Assembly: GCF_001571245.1 (NCBI RefSeq)
Contig: NZ_BCTK01000008.1
Span: forward strand, 296,195-360,194
Origin: Achromobacter piechaudii NBRC 102461
Lineage (GTDB): Bacteria > Pseudomonadota > Gammaproteobacteria > Burkholderiales > Burkholderiaceae_B
Direction: 5' to 3'
DNA: 64,000 nt
Every line of letters starts with the position of its first letter. Within the stretch, counting starts at the first letter, position 1. Both the position numbers and the translations under genes were made by a program. A model generated the notes under the pieces. That model searched no databases. It worked only from the letters and a program-made list of their open reading frames with translations, and was not told where the DNA came from. This document shows positions 38,213 to 46,741 of this stretch, in pieces.

Positions 38213-39173
38213 GGGCGCGCTCCTTGCCGAACAGGCGGCCCAGCGATTGGCCGCTGCCGCTGATGCCGCGCGGCAGGAACATCACGATCAGGATCAGCAC
38301 CACGCCATAGATCACCATGCTGATGCCGGGCAGTTCGCCGAACAGGTTGCGGGTCAGGTCCGCCAGCCCGTGCAGCGCGACCGCGCCCAGCACCGGCCCC
38401 CACAAGGTGCCCATGCCGCCCACGATCGCGCCTACCAGCGCCTCGACCGACACGGCGGACCCGAAGGCGATGCCCGGGTCGATGTACTGGAACACCTGCA
38501 CATAGAACGCGCCGGCCGCGCTCATGAACGCCGCCGACAGCGCGATGCCGCCCAGTTTGACGCGCAGCGGATTCACGCCGATGGCGCGCGCGGCGTCTTC
38601 GTTGTCGCGCACCGCTTGCAGATACGCGCCAAAGCGCGAATGGCGCAGCCAGGCGGTGGCTGCAAGCGCCAGCACCACGAAGGCCAGCAGCAGATAGATA
38701 TAGCCACGGCGCGAGCCGAACTGCATATTGGCCGCGCCCTCTTGCAGCGGCACCATCAGCCCCACTCCGCCCCCGGTGAACGAGGCCGACAGCGCCAGGA
38801 TGCGGAACACCTCGGCAAAGGCCAGCGTCACCAGCGCAAAGTACGAACCCTTCAGGCCGTAGCGGAACGTCAGGCCGCCCACGCCCAGGCCGGTGGCCGC
38901 GCCCAGCGCGATGGCCATTGGCAGCACCAGCCACGGATTGATGCCGAAGTTCAGTTGGCCCAGCGCCTGGGCGTAGGCCCCGACGCCGAAGAACAAGGCG
39001 TGGCCGAACGAGAGCTGGCCGCCATAGCCGCCCAGGATGTTCCAGGCCTGCGACAGCAGCGCCGCGTACAGCGACATCATCACGAAGGTCAACAGCACGC
39101 CCGATTGGGCAACCGTGGCCAAGGCGGCCAGCGCCACCCCGAATAGCGCGATTGCGCAAAGATCCCGATTCAT
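38205..39173 (-). CDS. branched-chain-type ABC permease (LivM-like)
   Basis: A 322-residue permease with about nine hydrophobic segments. Landmarks are WNILGGYGGQLSFGHALFFGVGAY and GRPDVPL-type loops in GLGVGGLTFRYGLKGSYFALVTLAFAEVFRI. The cytoplasmic EAA-like loop is RAIGVNPLRVKLGGIALSA. It is two bases after the LivH-like gene. Start ATG giving MNRDLCAIALF. Confidence 0.92.
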   Translation of the reverse strand: MNRDLCAIALFGVALAALATVAQSGVLLTFVMMSLYAALLSQAWNILGGYGGQLSFGHALFFGVGAYAQALGQLNFGINPWLVLPMAIALGAATGLGVGGLTFRYGLKGSYFALVTLAFAEVFRILALSASFTGGGVGLMVPLQEGAANMQFGSRRGYIYLLLAFVVLALAATAWLRHSRFGAYLQAVRDNEDAARAIGVNPLRVKLGGIALSAAFMSAAGAFYVQVFQYIDPGIAFGSAVSVEALVGAIVGGMGTLWGPVLGAVALHGLADLTRNLFGELPGISMVIYGVVLILIVMFLPRGISGSGQSLGRLFGKERARV

Positions 39174-39175
39174 GC

Positions 39176-40048
39176 TCACCCCCTCGCCCCGAACAGCCCC
39201 TGCGGGCGAAACAGCAGCACCGCGATGAAGATCGCGAAAATGCCCATCTGACCCAACGAATCGCCCAGGAACAGGCCACCGATGGACTCCACCACGCCGA
39301 TCAGCAAGCCGCCCACCAGCGCGCCCACGAAGCTGCCCATGCCGCCCAGCACCACGATGGTGAAGGCCACCAGCACGAAGCCGCTGCCCACCTGCGGGTT
39401 GACGTAATAGGCGGGCAGCAAGAAGCAGGCGGCCGCGCCCAGGCAGGCCATGCCGATGCCGAAGGACAGCGCATAGACCTTTTCCACGTCGATGCCCATC
39501 AGCTTGGCGCCCTGCTTTTCGCGCGCCACGGCGCGGATCGCGCGGCCCAGGTCGGTACTGCGGATGATCCAGAACAGCACCGCCGCCACCGCCAGCGCGC
39601 CACAGAACGCGATGACCTTGGGCAGCGCGATCATGGCCGGGCCGATTTCCACGGTGGACAGCGTGTAGGCCGTATCGATGCTGCGCGTGTCCGACTTGAA
39701 CCACACCAGCGCCAGATTCTCCAGCACGATGGCCAGGCCCAGCGTCACCAGCAGAATGTTCTCGTCCTTGCCGTGGCTGGCGCGGTTGATGACGAAGCGC
39801 TGGAGCGCATAGCCCAGCGCGAACATGCCCGCCACCACCAGGGGCAGCGCCGCATACGGGTCGATGCCCAGCCGTTCTTTGAGCAGATAGACGGCGTACA
39901 GCGCCACCATGAGCGCCGCGCCGTGGGCGAAGTTGATGATGTGCAGCACCCCGTAGATCAGGGTCAGCCCCAGGGCGATCAGCGCGTACACCGCGCCGGT
40001 CGTCAGGCCGTTGAGCACCGAGGAAAAGAGGATGGCCAGGTCAAGCAT
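39176..40048 (-). CDS. branched-chain-type ABC permease (LivH-like)
   Basis: A 290-residue permease, mostly membrane helices. It begins LAILFSSVLNGLTTGAVYALIALGLTLIYGVLHIINFAHG, the N-terminal signature of LivH, and has the coupling loop REKQGAKLMGIDVEKVYALSFGIG. It pairs with the LivM-like permease and lies 8 bases after the binding-protein gene. Confidence 0.92.
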   Translation of the reverse strand: MLDLAILFSSVLNGLTTGAVYALIALGLTLIYGVLHIINFAHGAALMVALYAVYLLKERLGIDPYAALPLVVAGMFALGYALQRFVINRASHGKDENILLVTLGLAIVLENLALVWFKSDTRSIDTAYTLSTVEIGPAMIALPKVIAFCGALAVAAVLFWIIRSTDLGRAIRAVAREKQGAKLMGIDVEKVYALSFGIGMACLGAAACFLLPAYYVNPQVGSGFVLVAFTIVVLGGMGSFVGALVGGLLIGVVESIGGLFLGDSLGQMGIFAIFIAVLLFRPQGLFGARG

Positions 40049-40056
40049 GCTTGTGT

Positions 40057-41262
40057 TCAGCCCTTCAACGGGAAGATGGCGTCGGCCTGGCGGTATTCGG
40101 CCGGGATGATCACCTTGATGTCGCCGCCGATCACCTGCGTCAGCAGCGGCTGCGCGCCCGTGTTCTGGCCATTGACGAACTTGGTCGGGCCATAGGGCAT
40201 GAGGTTGTCCTGGAAGGTGCTGGCGGCCAGCGCCTCGGTGATGGCGGCGCGGTCGGCGGACTTGGCGCGTTCGATGGCGTCGGCCAGCAGTTGCACCGCC
40301 ACGTAGGTCATGAACACTTCGTAGCTGAAGTACGCGCCCTTTTCCTCGACGCGCGCCTTCAAGGGCGCAACGCGCGGATCCTTCGGGTTGAACCAGTGGT
40401 TGCAATCGATGATGCCGTTCGCGATGTCCGGAAATTCCTTCAGGAACTTGTAGCTGGACGCCGCCCCGCCCAGCACCGAATAGATGGCCTTGGGCTGCAC
40501 CTTCTGCTGCTTCATGGCGCGCAGCAGCAGCGCGTATTCGTTGTAGTAGTTGGCCGGGATGACGATGTCCGGATTCACCGAGCGCATGCGCAGCACGATG
40601 TTGTTGAAGTCGCGCGTCGGGTTCGGGTGCTTGACCACTTCCTTGACCTCGAAGCCATGCTCGGGCAACGACTTGGACAGCAGCGCCGCCGTGCCCGTGC
40701 CGAACAGCGAGTCTTCGTGCACGATCATCACGGTCTTGGCCGGCTTGCCGGCGGCCTCGTTCAGCGCGACCAGGTCGGTGATGGCGCGTTCGCTACAGGC
40801 GCGGTAGCCGGGCCCGAAGCGGAACGTGTTCTTCAGGCCGCGCTCGACGATCTGGTCGGCCACGCCCACGTCCACGACGTGCGGCAGGTTGTACTTGGCG
40901 GCGGTCTGCGTGGTGGCCAGGCAGATGGCCGACGCGTAAGCGCCCACGATGGCGGACACCCCGGCCTCGTTCATCTTTTCCACTTCGGCCGACCCGGCTT
41001 CGGGACGCGACTGCGCATCGCCCAGCACGGCCGACAAGGGCGCGCCACCCAGCGACTTGATGCCGCCTGCCTTGTTGATGTCTTCGATGGCCAGCAACGC
41101 GCCCAGGCGGCATTGCTGCCCCGAATAGGCCAGCGCGCCCGTCACCGGGTGCAGCACGCCGATCTTCACGGGCGTGGCGCCTTGGGCGCGCGCCACCCAC
41201 GGGGCGCAGGCAAGGGCCGCGACGGCGGCGGATTGGTTGAGAAAAGTGCGGCGCGAATTCAT
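40057..41262 (-). CDS. periplasmic substrate-binding protein (Peripla_BP_6 type)
   Basis: A 401-residue exported receptor of the importer. A Tat-like or Sec signal (NSRRTFLNQSAAVAALACAPWVARAQ) is cut after ARAQ or nearby. The body starts VKIGVLHPVTGALAYSGQQCRLGALLAIEDINKAGG, the type-I LivJ/AmiC fold. AmiC- and UrtA-like members bind amides or urea, and LivJ members bind branched amino acids; this one cannot be assigned. The start has GGAG 7 bases before the ATG. It follows the regulator gene by 19 bases. Confidence 0.9.
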   Translation of the reverse strand: MNSRRTFLNQSAAVAALACAPWVARAQGATPVKIGVLHPVTGALAYSGQQCRLGALLAIEDINKAGGIKSLGGAPLSAVLGDAQSRPEAGSAEVEKMNEAGVSAIVGAYASAICLATTQTAAKYNLPHVVDVGVADQIVERGLKNTFRFGPGYRACSERAITDLVALNEAAGKPAKTVMIVHEDSLFGTGTAALLSKSLPEHGFEVKEVVKHPNPTRDFNNIVLRMRSVNPDIVIPANYYNEYALLLRAMKQQKVQPKAIYSVLGGAASSYKFLKEFPDIANGIIDCNHWFNPKDPRVAPLKARVEEKGAYFSYEVFMTYVAVQLLADAIERAKSADRAAITEALAASTFQDNLMPYGPTKFVNGQNTGAQPLLTQVIGGDIKVIIPAEYRQADAIFPLKG

Positions 41263-41281
41263 GGGAGATCTCCGAAGGGGT

Positions 41282-42079
41282 TCAATGAAATTGGGCCGAC
41301 AGCTCTTCGCTGACCCAGACCTTGGCGTCGATGCTGCCGACGCGCGACAGCTGCAATTGGTATTGATAACGGTCGGGCCGGTACAGGCCCTGCAACAACT
41401 GGACGGGGCGGTCGTTGACGTCGCGCACGACGCGGGTGACGGCCAAGAGCGCCGAGCCCACCGACACGTCCAGATGCCGCGCCACCTGCGCATCGGCCAG
41501 GCGCGCGGATATCGTCTGCGTAGCGCCGCCGAACTCGACCCCGGCCGCTTCCAGCAGCATCAGCAAAGGTTCGCGCTCCAGGTCTGCGCGTGTGAAATCG
41601 GCCACGGCCTGCGGCACGTAGGTGGTGATGTGGGAAAGCGGACCGGCGTCGGTGCTGCGCACGCGCAGGCTCTTGTGCACGGGCGTGCCCGGGGCAATGC
41701 CCAGCGACTCGGCCACGGCGGGCGACGCGGACACCAGCGTGCTGTCCAGCACCTGCACCGAGGTGCGCAGGCCCATGTTGACGATGTTCTCAAGCAGGCC
41801 GGTCAGGTGCGCCTTCTGCGACGCGTTGGCGGCCGGCTTGGCGTGGGCATCGGGTTTCGCATGCTGCGGCCACGTGCCCAGGCCCGGACGCCGCGAGACG
41901 AGCCCGTCGGCCACCAGCATCTCCATCGCCTTGCGGATGGTGATGCGCGCCACGTCGAACTGGTCGGCCAGCGCGTGCTCGCCCGGCACGCCGTCCTGAT
42001 CGAACCGCCCCTCTTGCAGTTGCTCGCGCAACACAAGATAGATCTGGTGGTACTTCGGCAGAGGTAGTGAGGTTCCCAT
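41282..42079 (-). CDS. GntR/HutC-family transcriptional regulator
   Basis: A 265-residue regulator. The winged helix (about 8-75) includes YHQIYLVLREQLQEGRF and ALADQFDVARITIRKAMEMLVADGLVSRRPGLGTW. The UTRA effector domain (about 100-255) has VRSTDAGPLSHITTYVP and LLAVTRVVRDVNDRPVQLLQGLYRPDRYQY. It is the promoter-proximal gene of the catabolic operon and very probably controls it through the palindromes just upstream. The UTRA pocket would bind the pathway substrate or an intermediate. Confidence 0.92.
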   Translation of the reverse strand: MGTSLPLPKYHQIYLVLREQLQEGRFDQDGVPGEHALADQFDVARITIRKAMEMLVADGLVSRRPGLGTWPQHAKPDAHAKPAANASQKAHLTGLLENIVNMGLRTSVQVLDSTLVSASPAVAESLGIAPGTPVHKSLRVRSTDAGPLSHITTYVPQAVADFTRADLEREPLLMLLEAAGVEFGGATQTISARLADAQVARHLDVSVGSALLAVTRVVRDVNDRPVQLLQGLYRPDRYQYQLQLSRVGSIDAKVWVSEELSAQFH

Positions 42080-42088
42080 GCCGGGAAC
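42072..42088. promoter_or_regulatory. inverted repeat overlapping the GntR start codon
   Basis: GTTCCC and GGGAAC are 6-bp arms with 5 bases between, covering the start codon of the regulator gene. The half-site shares GTTCC/GGAAC with the larger palindrome upstream, suggesting a second, weaker operator. Confidence 0.45.
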
Positions 42089-42114
42089 TCTAGGGGTGTC
42101 CTAATGTACGGTCA

Positions 42115-42145
42115 ATGGAACAAATGGCTCTGCGGGTTGTTCCAT
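42115..42145. promoter_or_regulatory. probable operator: 9-bp perfect inverted repeat
   Basis: ATGGAACAA and TTGTTCCAT are perfect arms 13 bases apart, 36-66 bases upstream of the GntR gene and 38-68 bases upstream of the divergent gene at 42183. Position and symmetry suit autoregulation and control of the catabolic operon. Each arm contains the GGAAC half-site repeated at the start codon. Confidence 0.6.
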
Positions 42146-42182
42146 CGGGAAAACACTGACCGGGCGGTATCATCCTTTCCCT

Positions 42183-42836
42183 ATGCGCACCCACCCGTCC
42201 CCCACCGCCCCCACGTCCAGCAGCTGGCTTTGGCGCTTCGGCCTGTTCGCCATGGCCGCGTTGATCGCGCTCTACGCCAGCGCCGTGCGGGCCGAGCCAT
42301 TCGACCGCCAGCTTGAGAACCAGCGCTATCAGCAATGGCTGCAAGCCTTTCGGCAAGACCTGCAAGCGTTGCGGCAGTCCCCCGATGCGGCCAATGCCGA
42401 CATCGACAAGCTGTTCGCCAAGACGCTGGTGCCGGGTTCGCGCGCAACGCAGCTGGTCCGGTCGCTGGCCAAGGCGCCGGGCGGAAGCACGCATGGCGAA
42501 ATCCACTTCGTGGGCATCCAGCGCGTGTTCATGGCCGCGTTGTCGCAATCGGTGGTGGCGGGCGATGGCGGCGTGTATCCCGACACCCACGACACCTACA
42601 AGTCGCAGGCTTTGCGCGTGCGCTACATGCATGTGGACGGCGGCGGGCGGCTGGAGCGCTACTTCAACAACCCGGAAATCTTCAACCCCTACCGGCTGCC
42701 GGACCCGGGCGTGTACGAGCGCGACGCCTACCCCTTCCTGTTGTTTGAAGACGGCCCTGGCGGCCTGCGCCTGGGCGGCGTGTCCAAGGAATTCTGGGAC
42801 CTGGTGAAGTTCATGGACTCGCTGCAATATGCATAA
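42183..42836 (+). CDS. exported protein of unknown function
   Basis: A 217-residue protein, not recognised. An N-terminal signal or anchor (LWRFGLFAMAALIALYASAVRAEP) ends in a likely cleavage site after VRA. The mature part is soluble-looking with YQQWLQAFRQDLQAL near the start and a FVGIQRVFMAAL stretch. No Cys, metal or catalytic motif stands out. It overlaps the next gene by 8 bases, so the two probably work together. It shares an intergenic region with the GntR operon and may be controlled by the same operator. Confidence 0.7.
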   Translation: MRTHPSPTAPTSSSWLWRFGLFAMAALIALYASAVRAEPFDRQLENQRYQQWLQAFRQDLQALRQSPDAANADIDKLFAKTLVPGSRATQLVRSLAKAPGGSTHGEIHFVGIQRVFMAALSQSVVAGDGGVYPDTHDTYKSQALRVRYMHVDGGGRLERYFNNPEIFNPYRLPDPGVYERDAYPFLLFEDGPGGLRLGGVSKEFWDLVKFMDSLQYA

Positions 42837-43968
42837 GCCGCCGCGCGTCCTGATGGGGCTATGCGCCGCCGCACCGCTTCTGCTTGCACCGCAGGCCCAC
42901 GCCGCCTGCGGCCCGGCCGAGACCGACTTCTCGGTGGTGTCGCCGCTGCCCGCCGTGCCGATCACCGTCGCGCTGGACGAAGACCGCGTGCTGCTGGGCA
43001 AACGCGGGGAACGCGTGCCGACCGATTCCAAGCTGGCGCGGATCGACGACAGCGGCGACCTGCTGCCGCGCACCTGGGCCGACAAGGTCGATTGGTCCGC
43101 CTACCGCGCCGCAGACAACGCCGCCCCCGCCGCGCCGACCCGGCTGTACTTCGACGCGGACGGACGCTTGTGCCGCGTGGAAAGCTATCGCCCGATACGC
43201 GGCCAGGCTGTGCTGGATGGCGGCTACACGCTGGCCTACGACACGGCCGGCAATCTGACGGCATACACCCAATACAGCCTGGCCAGCGCCTCCAGCGCGC
43301 AAGCCTACTCCGCCAATCGCCGCGCCTGCCTGCAACGCGACGCCCAAGGCCAGCTGCACACCTTCATCGACGACGGCTGCGGCGAAACCAACAACGTCGG
43401 CGCGCGCCGCCACTACGTGCGCGACGCGTCCGGCCGCTTGCTGCGCGTGATCGACCTGGTATCGCCCGGACAGCCCGTTGCGGTCCAGAGCATCGACGCG
43501 CAAGGCAAACCGGGGCCGCGTTATGTACGCCGAAGCCCCAGCTACTTCGCGCCGAACGTCGGCACCGCGCTGACCGCGTATCCCGCCCCGCCGCACGAAC
43601 AGCGCGACCGCCTCTTTCCCCTGCAACGGGAAAGGCTGGCCGCGCTGCCTGTCGAAGTCCACGAAAACCCCTGGCGCGTCGTCAGGATCAAAGACGATCT
43701 GCCCCAGGACGCCGACTACGACATGACGTCCTGGGACCCCGACACGCAGATCGTGCTGGCCGAAGGCGCACAAAGCACGCCCAACGGCGCGGTCCTGAGC
43801 CCGGCGCAACAGCAAGCGGTGTGGCAGGCCATGGCCGAGCACCCATGGCGCGTCTATTTCTATCCGGACCCGGCAAGCCGCGCGATGCTGCTGCCCGCCA
43901 TGGCGCCAGAGACATGGCAAGCATGCAGCGACCCGGCCAACACCGCCCCGAACGCCTGCGCGGACTGA
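42829..43968 (+). CDS. exported protein of unknown function with a YD-repeat-like segment
   Basis: A 379-residue secreted or periplasmic protein with a signal peptide (VLMGLCAAAPLLLAPQAHAA). The segment GGYTLAYDTAGNLTAYTQYS resembles one YD (RHS-type) repeat, and RRHYVRDASGRLLRVIDLVS looks like another. This suggests a small beta-rich sheet rather than a full RHS shell. The C-terminus contains MAEHPWRVYFYPDPAS. Cysteines are few (near 27, 125, 155, 168 and the C-terminus). It is translationally coupled to the upstream exported protein and not recognised further. Confidence 0.7.
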   Translation: MHKPPRVLMGLCAAAPLLLAPQAHAACGPAETDFSVVSPLPAVPITVALDEDRVLLGKRGERVPTDSKLARIDDSGDLLPRTWADKVDWSAYRAADNAAPAAPTRLYFDADGRLCRVESYRPIRGQAVLDGGYTLAYDTAGNLTAYTQYSLASASSAQAYSANRRACLQRDAQGQLHTFIDDGCGETNNVGARRHYVRDASGRLLRVIDLVSPGQPVAVQSIDAQGKPGPRYVRRSPSYFAPNVGTALTAYPAPPHEQRDRLFPLQRERLAALPVEVHENPWRVVRIKDDLPQDADYDMTSWDPDTQIVLAEGAQSTPNGAVLSPAQQQAVWQAMAEHPWRVYFYPDPASRAMLLPAMAPETWQACSDPANTAPNACAD

Positions 43969-43974
43969 GCGCCC

Positions 43975-44001
43975 CCAGGCCGCCGCCGTCCGGTGGCCTG
44001 G
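43975..44001 (+). terminator. hairpin between the exported-protein pair and the GNAT gene
   Basis: A 10-bp stem (including one G-T wobble) with a 7-base loop, 6 bases after the stop. No T-tract follows, so termination would be partial. Confidence 0.4.
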
Positions 44002-44026
44002 AACCGGGACCATCAAGGGAAGAAAT

Positions 44027-44503
44027 ATGACCCTATCGTTGCACCGCTTTGCCGACATCCCGACAGAGGATTGGACCGGCTTGCTGAACCACCCCGACGT
44101 GGTTCGCCACATGCCGCTTGACGGCGGCAATTGGACGCCGTGCGCCGTGGCCGAGTGGGCCAGGGCCAAGGATGCGCAGTGGCTGACGAACGGCTATGGC
44201 CCCTGGGCAATCCGGATCGATGGCAGGTTCGCGGGCTGGGGCGGTTTTCAAAAAGAAGGGAACGAAGCCGACCTGGCGCTGGTTCTGCTGCCGCAGTTCT
44301 GGGGGCATGGGGCGTCGATCTTTCGCCACGTCATGTCGCGGCGCGACGAGCTCGGCATCGGGCCGGTCAGCATCCTGCTGCCGCCCAGCCGGACACGCTC
44401 CCGGGGCCTTGAGCGGCTGGGCTTCCAATTCGCGGGCGACGTCGACTACGACGGCCAGCGTTTCATGAAGTTCCAGTTCCTGGACGCAGGCCGCAACGTT
44501 TAG
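44027..44503 (+). CDS. GNAT-family N-acetyltransferase
   Basis: A 158-residue single-domain acetyltransferase. The acetyl-CoA loop is represented by ALVLLPQFWGHGASIFRHVM, where the usual QxxGxG/A is degenerate (QFWGHG). The C-terminal SRTRSRGLERLGFQFAGDVDYDGQRFMKFQ is characteristic of RimJ/RimL-like members. The substrate is unknown. Its stop codon overlaps the stop of the convergent MFS gene. Confidence 0.8.
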   Translation: MTLSLHRFADIPTEDWTGLLNHPDVVRHMPLDGGNWTPCAVAEWARAKDAQWLTNGYGPWAIRIDGRFAGWGGFQKEGNEADLALVLLPQFWGHGASIFRHVMSRRDELGIGPVSILLPPSRTRSRGLERLGFQFAGDVDYDGQRFMKFQFLDAGRNV

Positions 44504-45918
44504 CTGGCGGCCTGCAACCCCTTGCCCGGCCGCGTATCCACGGCCAGGCACAGCAGCGCCGTCAACAAGGCCAGCCCGACGTGGCCCATGTACAAGGGCG
44601 AGAAATCCGCATGACGGACCGCCCCCTGCCCCAGCATCAGCACCGTGATCGCCACGCCCATCACTCCGCCGATCTGGCGCGTCGCCTGATTGACCGCGCT
44701 GCCCACCGCATAGTGCTGCGCCGGCAAGCGACTGACCGCCGCGCCCGACAGCGACGGCATCACCATCCCCACGCCGATGCCGCTCAACAGCAGGCCCGGC
44801 AACCACTGCGTCAGGTAGGCGGGCTGTTCGCCCGGCACCAGCAGAAACCACAAGCCGCTGGCCGCATAGACCAGGGACCCCGCCACCAGGAACGGCCGGT
44901 GACCCAGGCGCGCCGCCAGCCGGCCCGTGATGATCGCCGTTGGCATGACCAGCAAGGGCCCCGGCGTCACCGCCAGCCCCGCACGCGGCAGGCTGTAATG
45001 CCACACGCCCGTCATGTAGAAAAAGAAGGCGAAGAACATCATGGCAAACGCAATACCGAAACTCAGCGTCGCCAGGTTCACGTAGCGATAGGTGCGATGC
45101 TTGAACAGCGCCAGGTCCACCAGCGGATGCGGCGTGGACCGCGCCCAGGCCACGAACGCCCCCATCGACACCACGCCCACCGCCGCCACCACCAGCAGTT
45201 CCGTGCGGCTCCAGGCGGGTGATTCGGACTGCACCGTCGCCAGCGCCAGCGCGCCCACGGCCACCATCAACAGCGCCATGCCCACGCCGTCCACGCGCCG
45301 CCGTGCTTCGGGCTTGACCGACTCGCGCAGCAGGCCCGCGCCGTACCAGAGCGACACCGCCCCCAAGGGCAGGTTGATGTAGAACGCCCACGGCCACCCC
45401 GCCGAGTCCACCACGAACGCCCCCAGGCTGGGGCCGACGGCGGCGGCCAGACCGCCCACCGCGCCCCACAGGCTGACCGCCACCGCGCGCTTGGACGTGG
45501 GAAACGCCGCCAGCACAATCGACAGCGACGCCGGCGTCAGCAAGGCCGCGCCCACCGCCTGCAACACGCGCGCGGCGATCAACCACTGCACGCTGCCCGC
45601 CAGCCCGCACGCGGCTGACGCCGCCAGAAACAGAACCACCCCCATCATGAACATGCGCTTGCGCCCATGCGTGTCGGCCAACCCGCCCGACGGAATCAGC
45701 ATGGCCGCGAAGACCACCGTGTAGGCGTTGAGCACCCACGACATATCGGCCGCCGACGCCTCGGGAAAGCCCGCGCGCAACGCGCCGAACGCCGCGTACA
45801 ACATGGTGCCGTCCAGCGACACCAGGAACACGGCAATGCTGGCCACCCAGAAAGTGGGCCAGGGCGAGGCGGCCGCCGGCTCGGCGGGCGTGATGGGGCG
45901 AGGAACCGTCGCGTGCAT
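44500..45918 (-). CDS. MFS transporter, DHA2 (EmrB/QacA-like) drug exporter
   Basis: A 472-residue membrane protein with about 14 hydrophobic segments. Motif A is seen in GGLADTHGRKRMF and motif C in LSLWGAVGGLAAAVGPSLGAFVVDSAGWPWAFYINLPLG, both features of proton-driven drug antiporters. It is 7 bases downstream of the SDR gene and is probably expressed with it under TetR control. The substrate is unknown. Confidence 0.9.
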   Translation of the reverse strand: MHATVPRPITPAEPAAASPWPTFWVASIAVFLVSLDGTMLYAAFGALRAGFPEASAADMSWVLNAYTVVFAAMLIPSGGLADTHGRKRMFMMGVVLFLAASAACGLAGSVQWLIAARVLQAVGAALLTPASLSIVLAAFPTSKRAVAVSLWGAVGGLAAAVGPSLGAFVVDSAGWPWAFYINLPLGAVSLWYGAGLLRESVKPEARRRVDGVGMALLMVAVGALALATVQSESPAWSRTELLVVAAVGVVSMGAFVAWARSTPHPLVDLALFKHRTYRYVNLATLSFGIAFAMMFFAFFFYMTGVWHYSLPRAGLAVTPGPLLVMPTAIITGRLAARLGHRPFLVAGSLVYAASGLWFLLVPGEQPAYLTQWLPGLLLSGIGVGMVMPSLSGAAVSRLPAQHYAVGSAVNQATRQIGGVMGVAITVLMLGQGAVRHADFSPLYMGHVGLALLTALLCLAVDTRPGKGLQAAS

Positions 45919-45925
45919 GATGGTC

Positions 45926-46630
45926 TTAGCCCCGCGCCTGCATGTACACCGCCGGCTCGGCGGCCAGGCCCTGCTTGACCTGACGGGTCAAGGCATCCGC
46001 CAGCACTTCCTCGGCGCCCGCCTCCAGGCCATCGAAGGCCTGGGCCACGATGGACTGCGGCGTCGACTTCGGCGCTTCCAACCCGCGGGTCAGATCGGTA
46101 TCCACAAAGCCCATGTGCAAGCCCAGCACCTGCGTCCCCTGCGCGCGCAGATCCAGCCGCAGCCCGTTCGTCATCGCCCAGGCGGCCGACTTGCTCATCG
46201 CATACACGCCCAGCGGCGCGCTGTTGATCCAGCTGCCCACCGACAACACGTTCAGCAACGCGCCGCCCCCATTGGCGGCCAGCACCGGCGCAAACGCCTG
46301 CGCCACGCGCAACGAGCCGAACAGGTTCGTCTCCAGATGGCGCTGCGCAGACTCGATGCTGTCCGCCTCCAGAAAGCCGCCCAACTGCGCGATGCCCGCA
46401 TTGTTGATCACCAGCGTCACGTCCGACGCGTGCGCAGCCGCCGCCTCTACGTCCGCCGCACGGGTCACGTCCAGCTTGATCGGCTCCACGCCCGCCAACG
46501 TCACCGTCGACGGATCGCGCGCTCCGGCATAGACCTTGCGCGCCCCACGCGCCAGCGCTTCGCGCGCAAACGCCAAACCCAGGCCGCGATTAGCCCCCGT
46601 AATCAACACCACCGCATTCTTCAAATCCAT
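45926..46630 (-). CDS. short-chain dehydrogenase/reductase
   Basis: A 234-residue classical SDR. The cofactor loop TGANRGLG begins at residue 11. NNAGIAQLGG follows at about 80. The active-site Ser is in LSVGSWINS and the YxxxK motif is YAMSK. The start MDLKNAVVLI has AAGGA eight bases upstream. A longer in-frame form is unlikely because it has no ribosome site. It is the first gene after a TetR-type operator, so it is probably induced together with the exporter to detoxify a compound. Confidence 0.92.
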   Translation of the reverse strand: MDLKNAVVLITGANRGLGLAFAREALARGARKVYAGARDPSTVTLAGVEPIKLDVTRAADVEAAAAHASDVTLVINNAGIAQLGGFLEADSIESAQRHLETNLFGSLRVAQAFAPVLAANGGGALLNVLSVGSWINSAPLGVYAMSKSAAWAMTNGLRLDLRAQGTQVLGLHMGFVDTDLTRGLEAPKSTPQSIVAQAFDGLEAGAEEVLADALTRQVKQGLAAEPAVYMQARG

Positions 46631-46671
46631 GATCCAGTCCTTGCTAAAGCATTGAGACAACTGACAAACAA

Positions 46672-46691
46672 AATATGATGATCATCATATT
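46672..46691. promoter_or_regulatory. perfect 20-bp palindrome, TetR operator upstream of the SDR-MFS operon
   Basis: AATATGATGATCATCATATT is fully self-complementary. It lies 41 bases upstream of the SDR start. A near-identical copy lies upstream of the tetR gene, so this is very likely the operator of that regulator. Confidence 0.85.
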
Positions 46692-46701
46692 CATGTCCGG
46701 T

Positions 46702-46723
46702 AAAAAGGCCGCGCAATGCGGCC
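46702..46723 (-). terminator. rho-independent terminator of the tetR gene
   Basis: On the minus strand GGCCGC, a 5-base loop and GCGGCC are followed directly by five T. It lies 19 bases after the tetR stop and just before the SDR operator. Confidence 0.75.
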
Positions 46724-46741
46724 CGGTGAAATCGGTAAACC

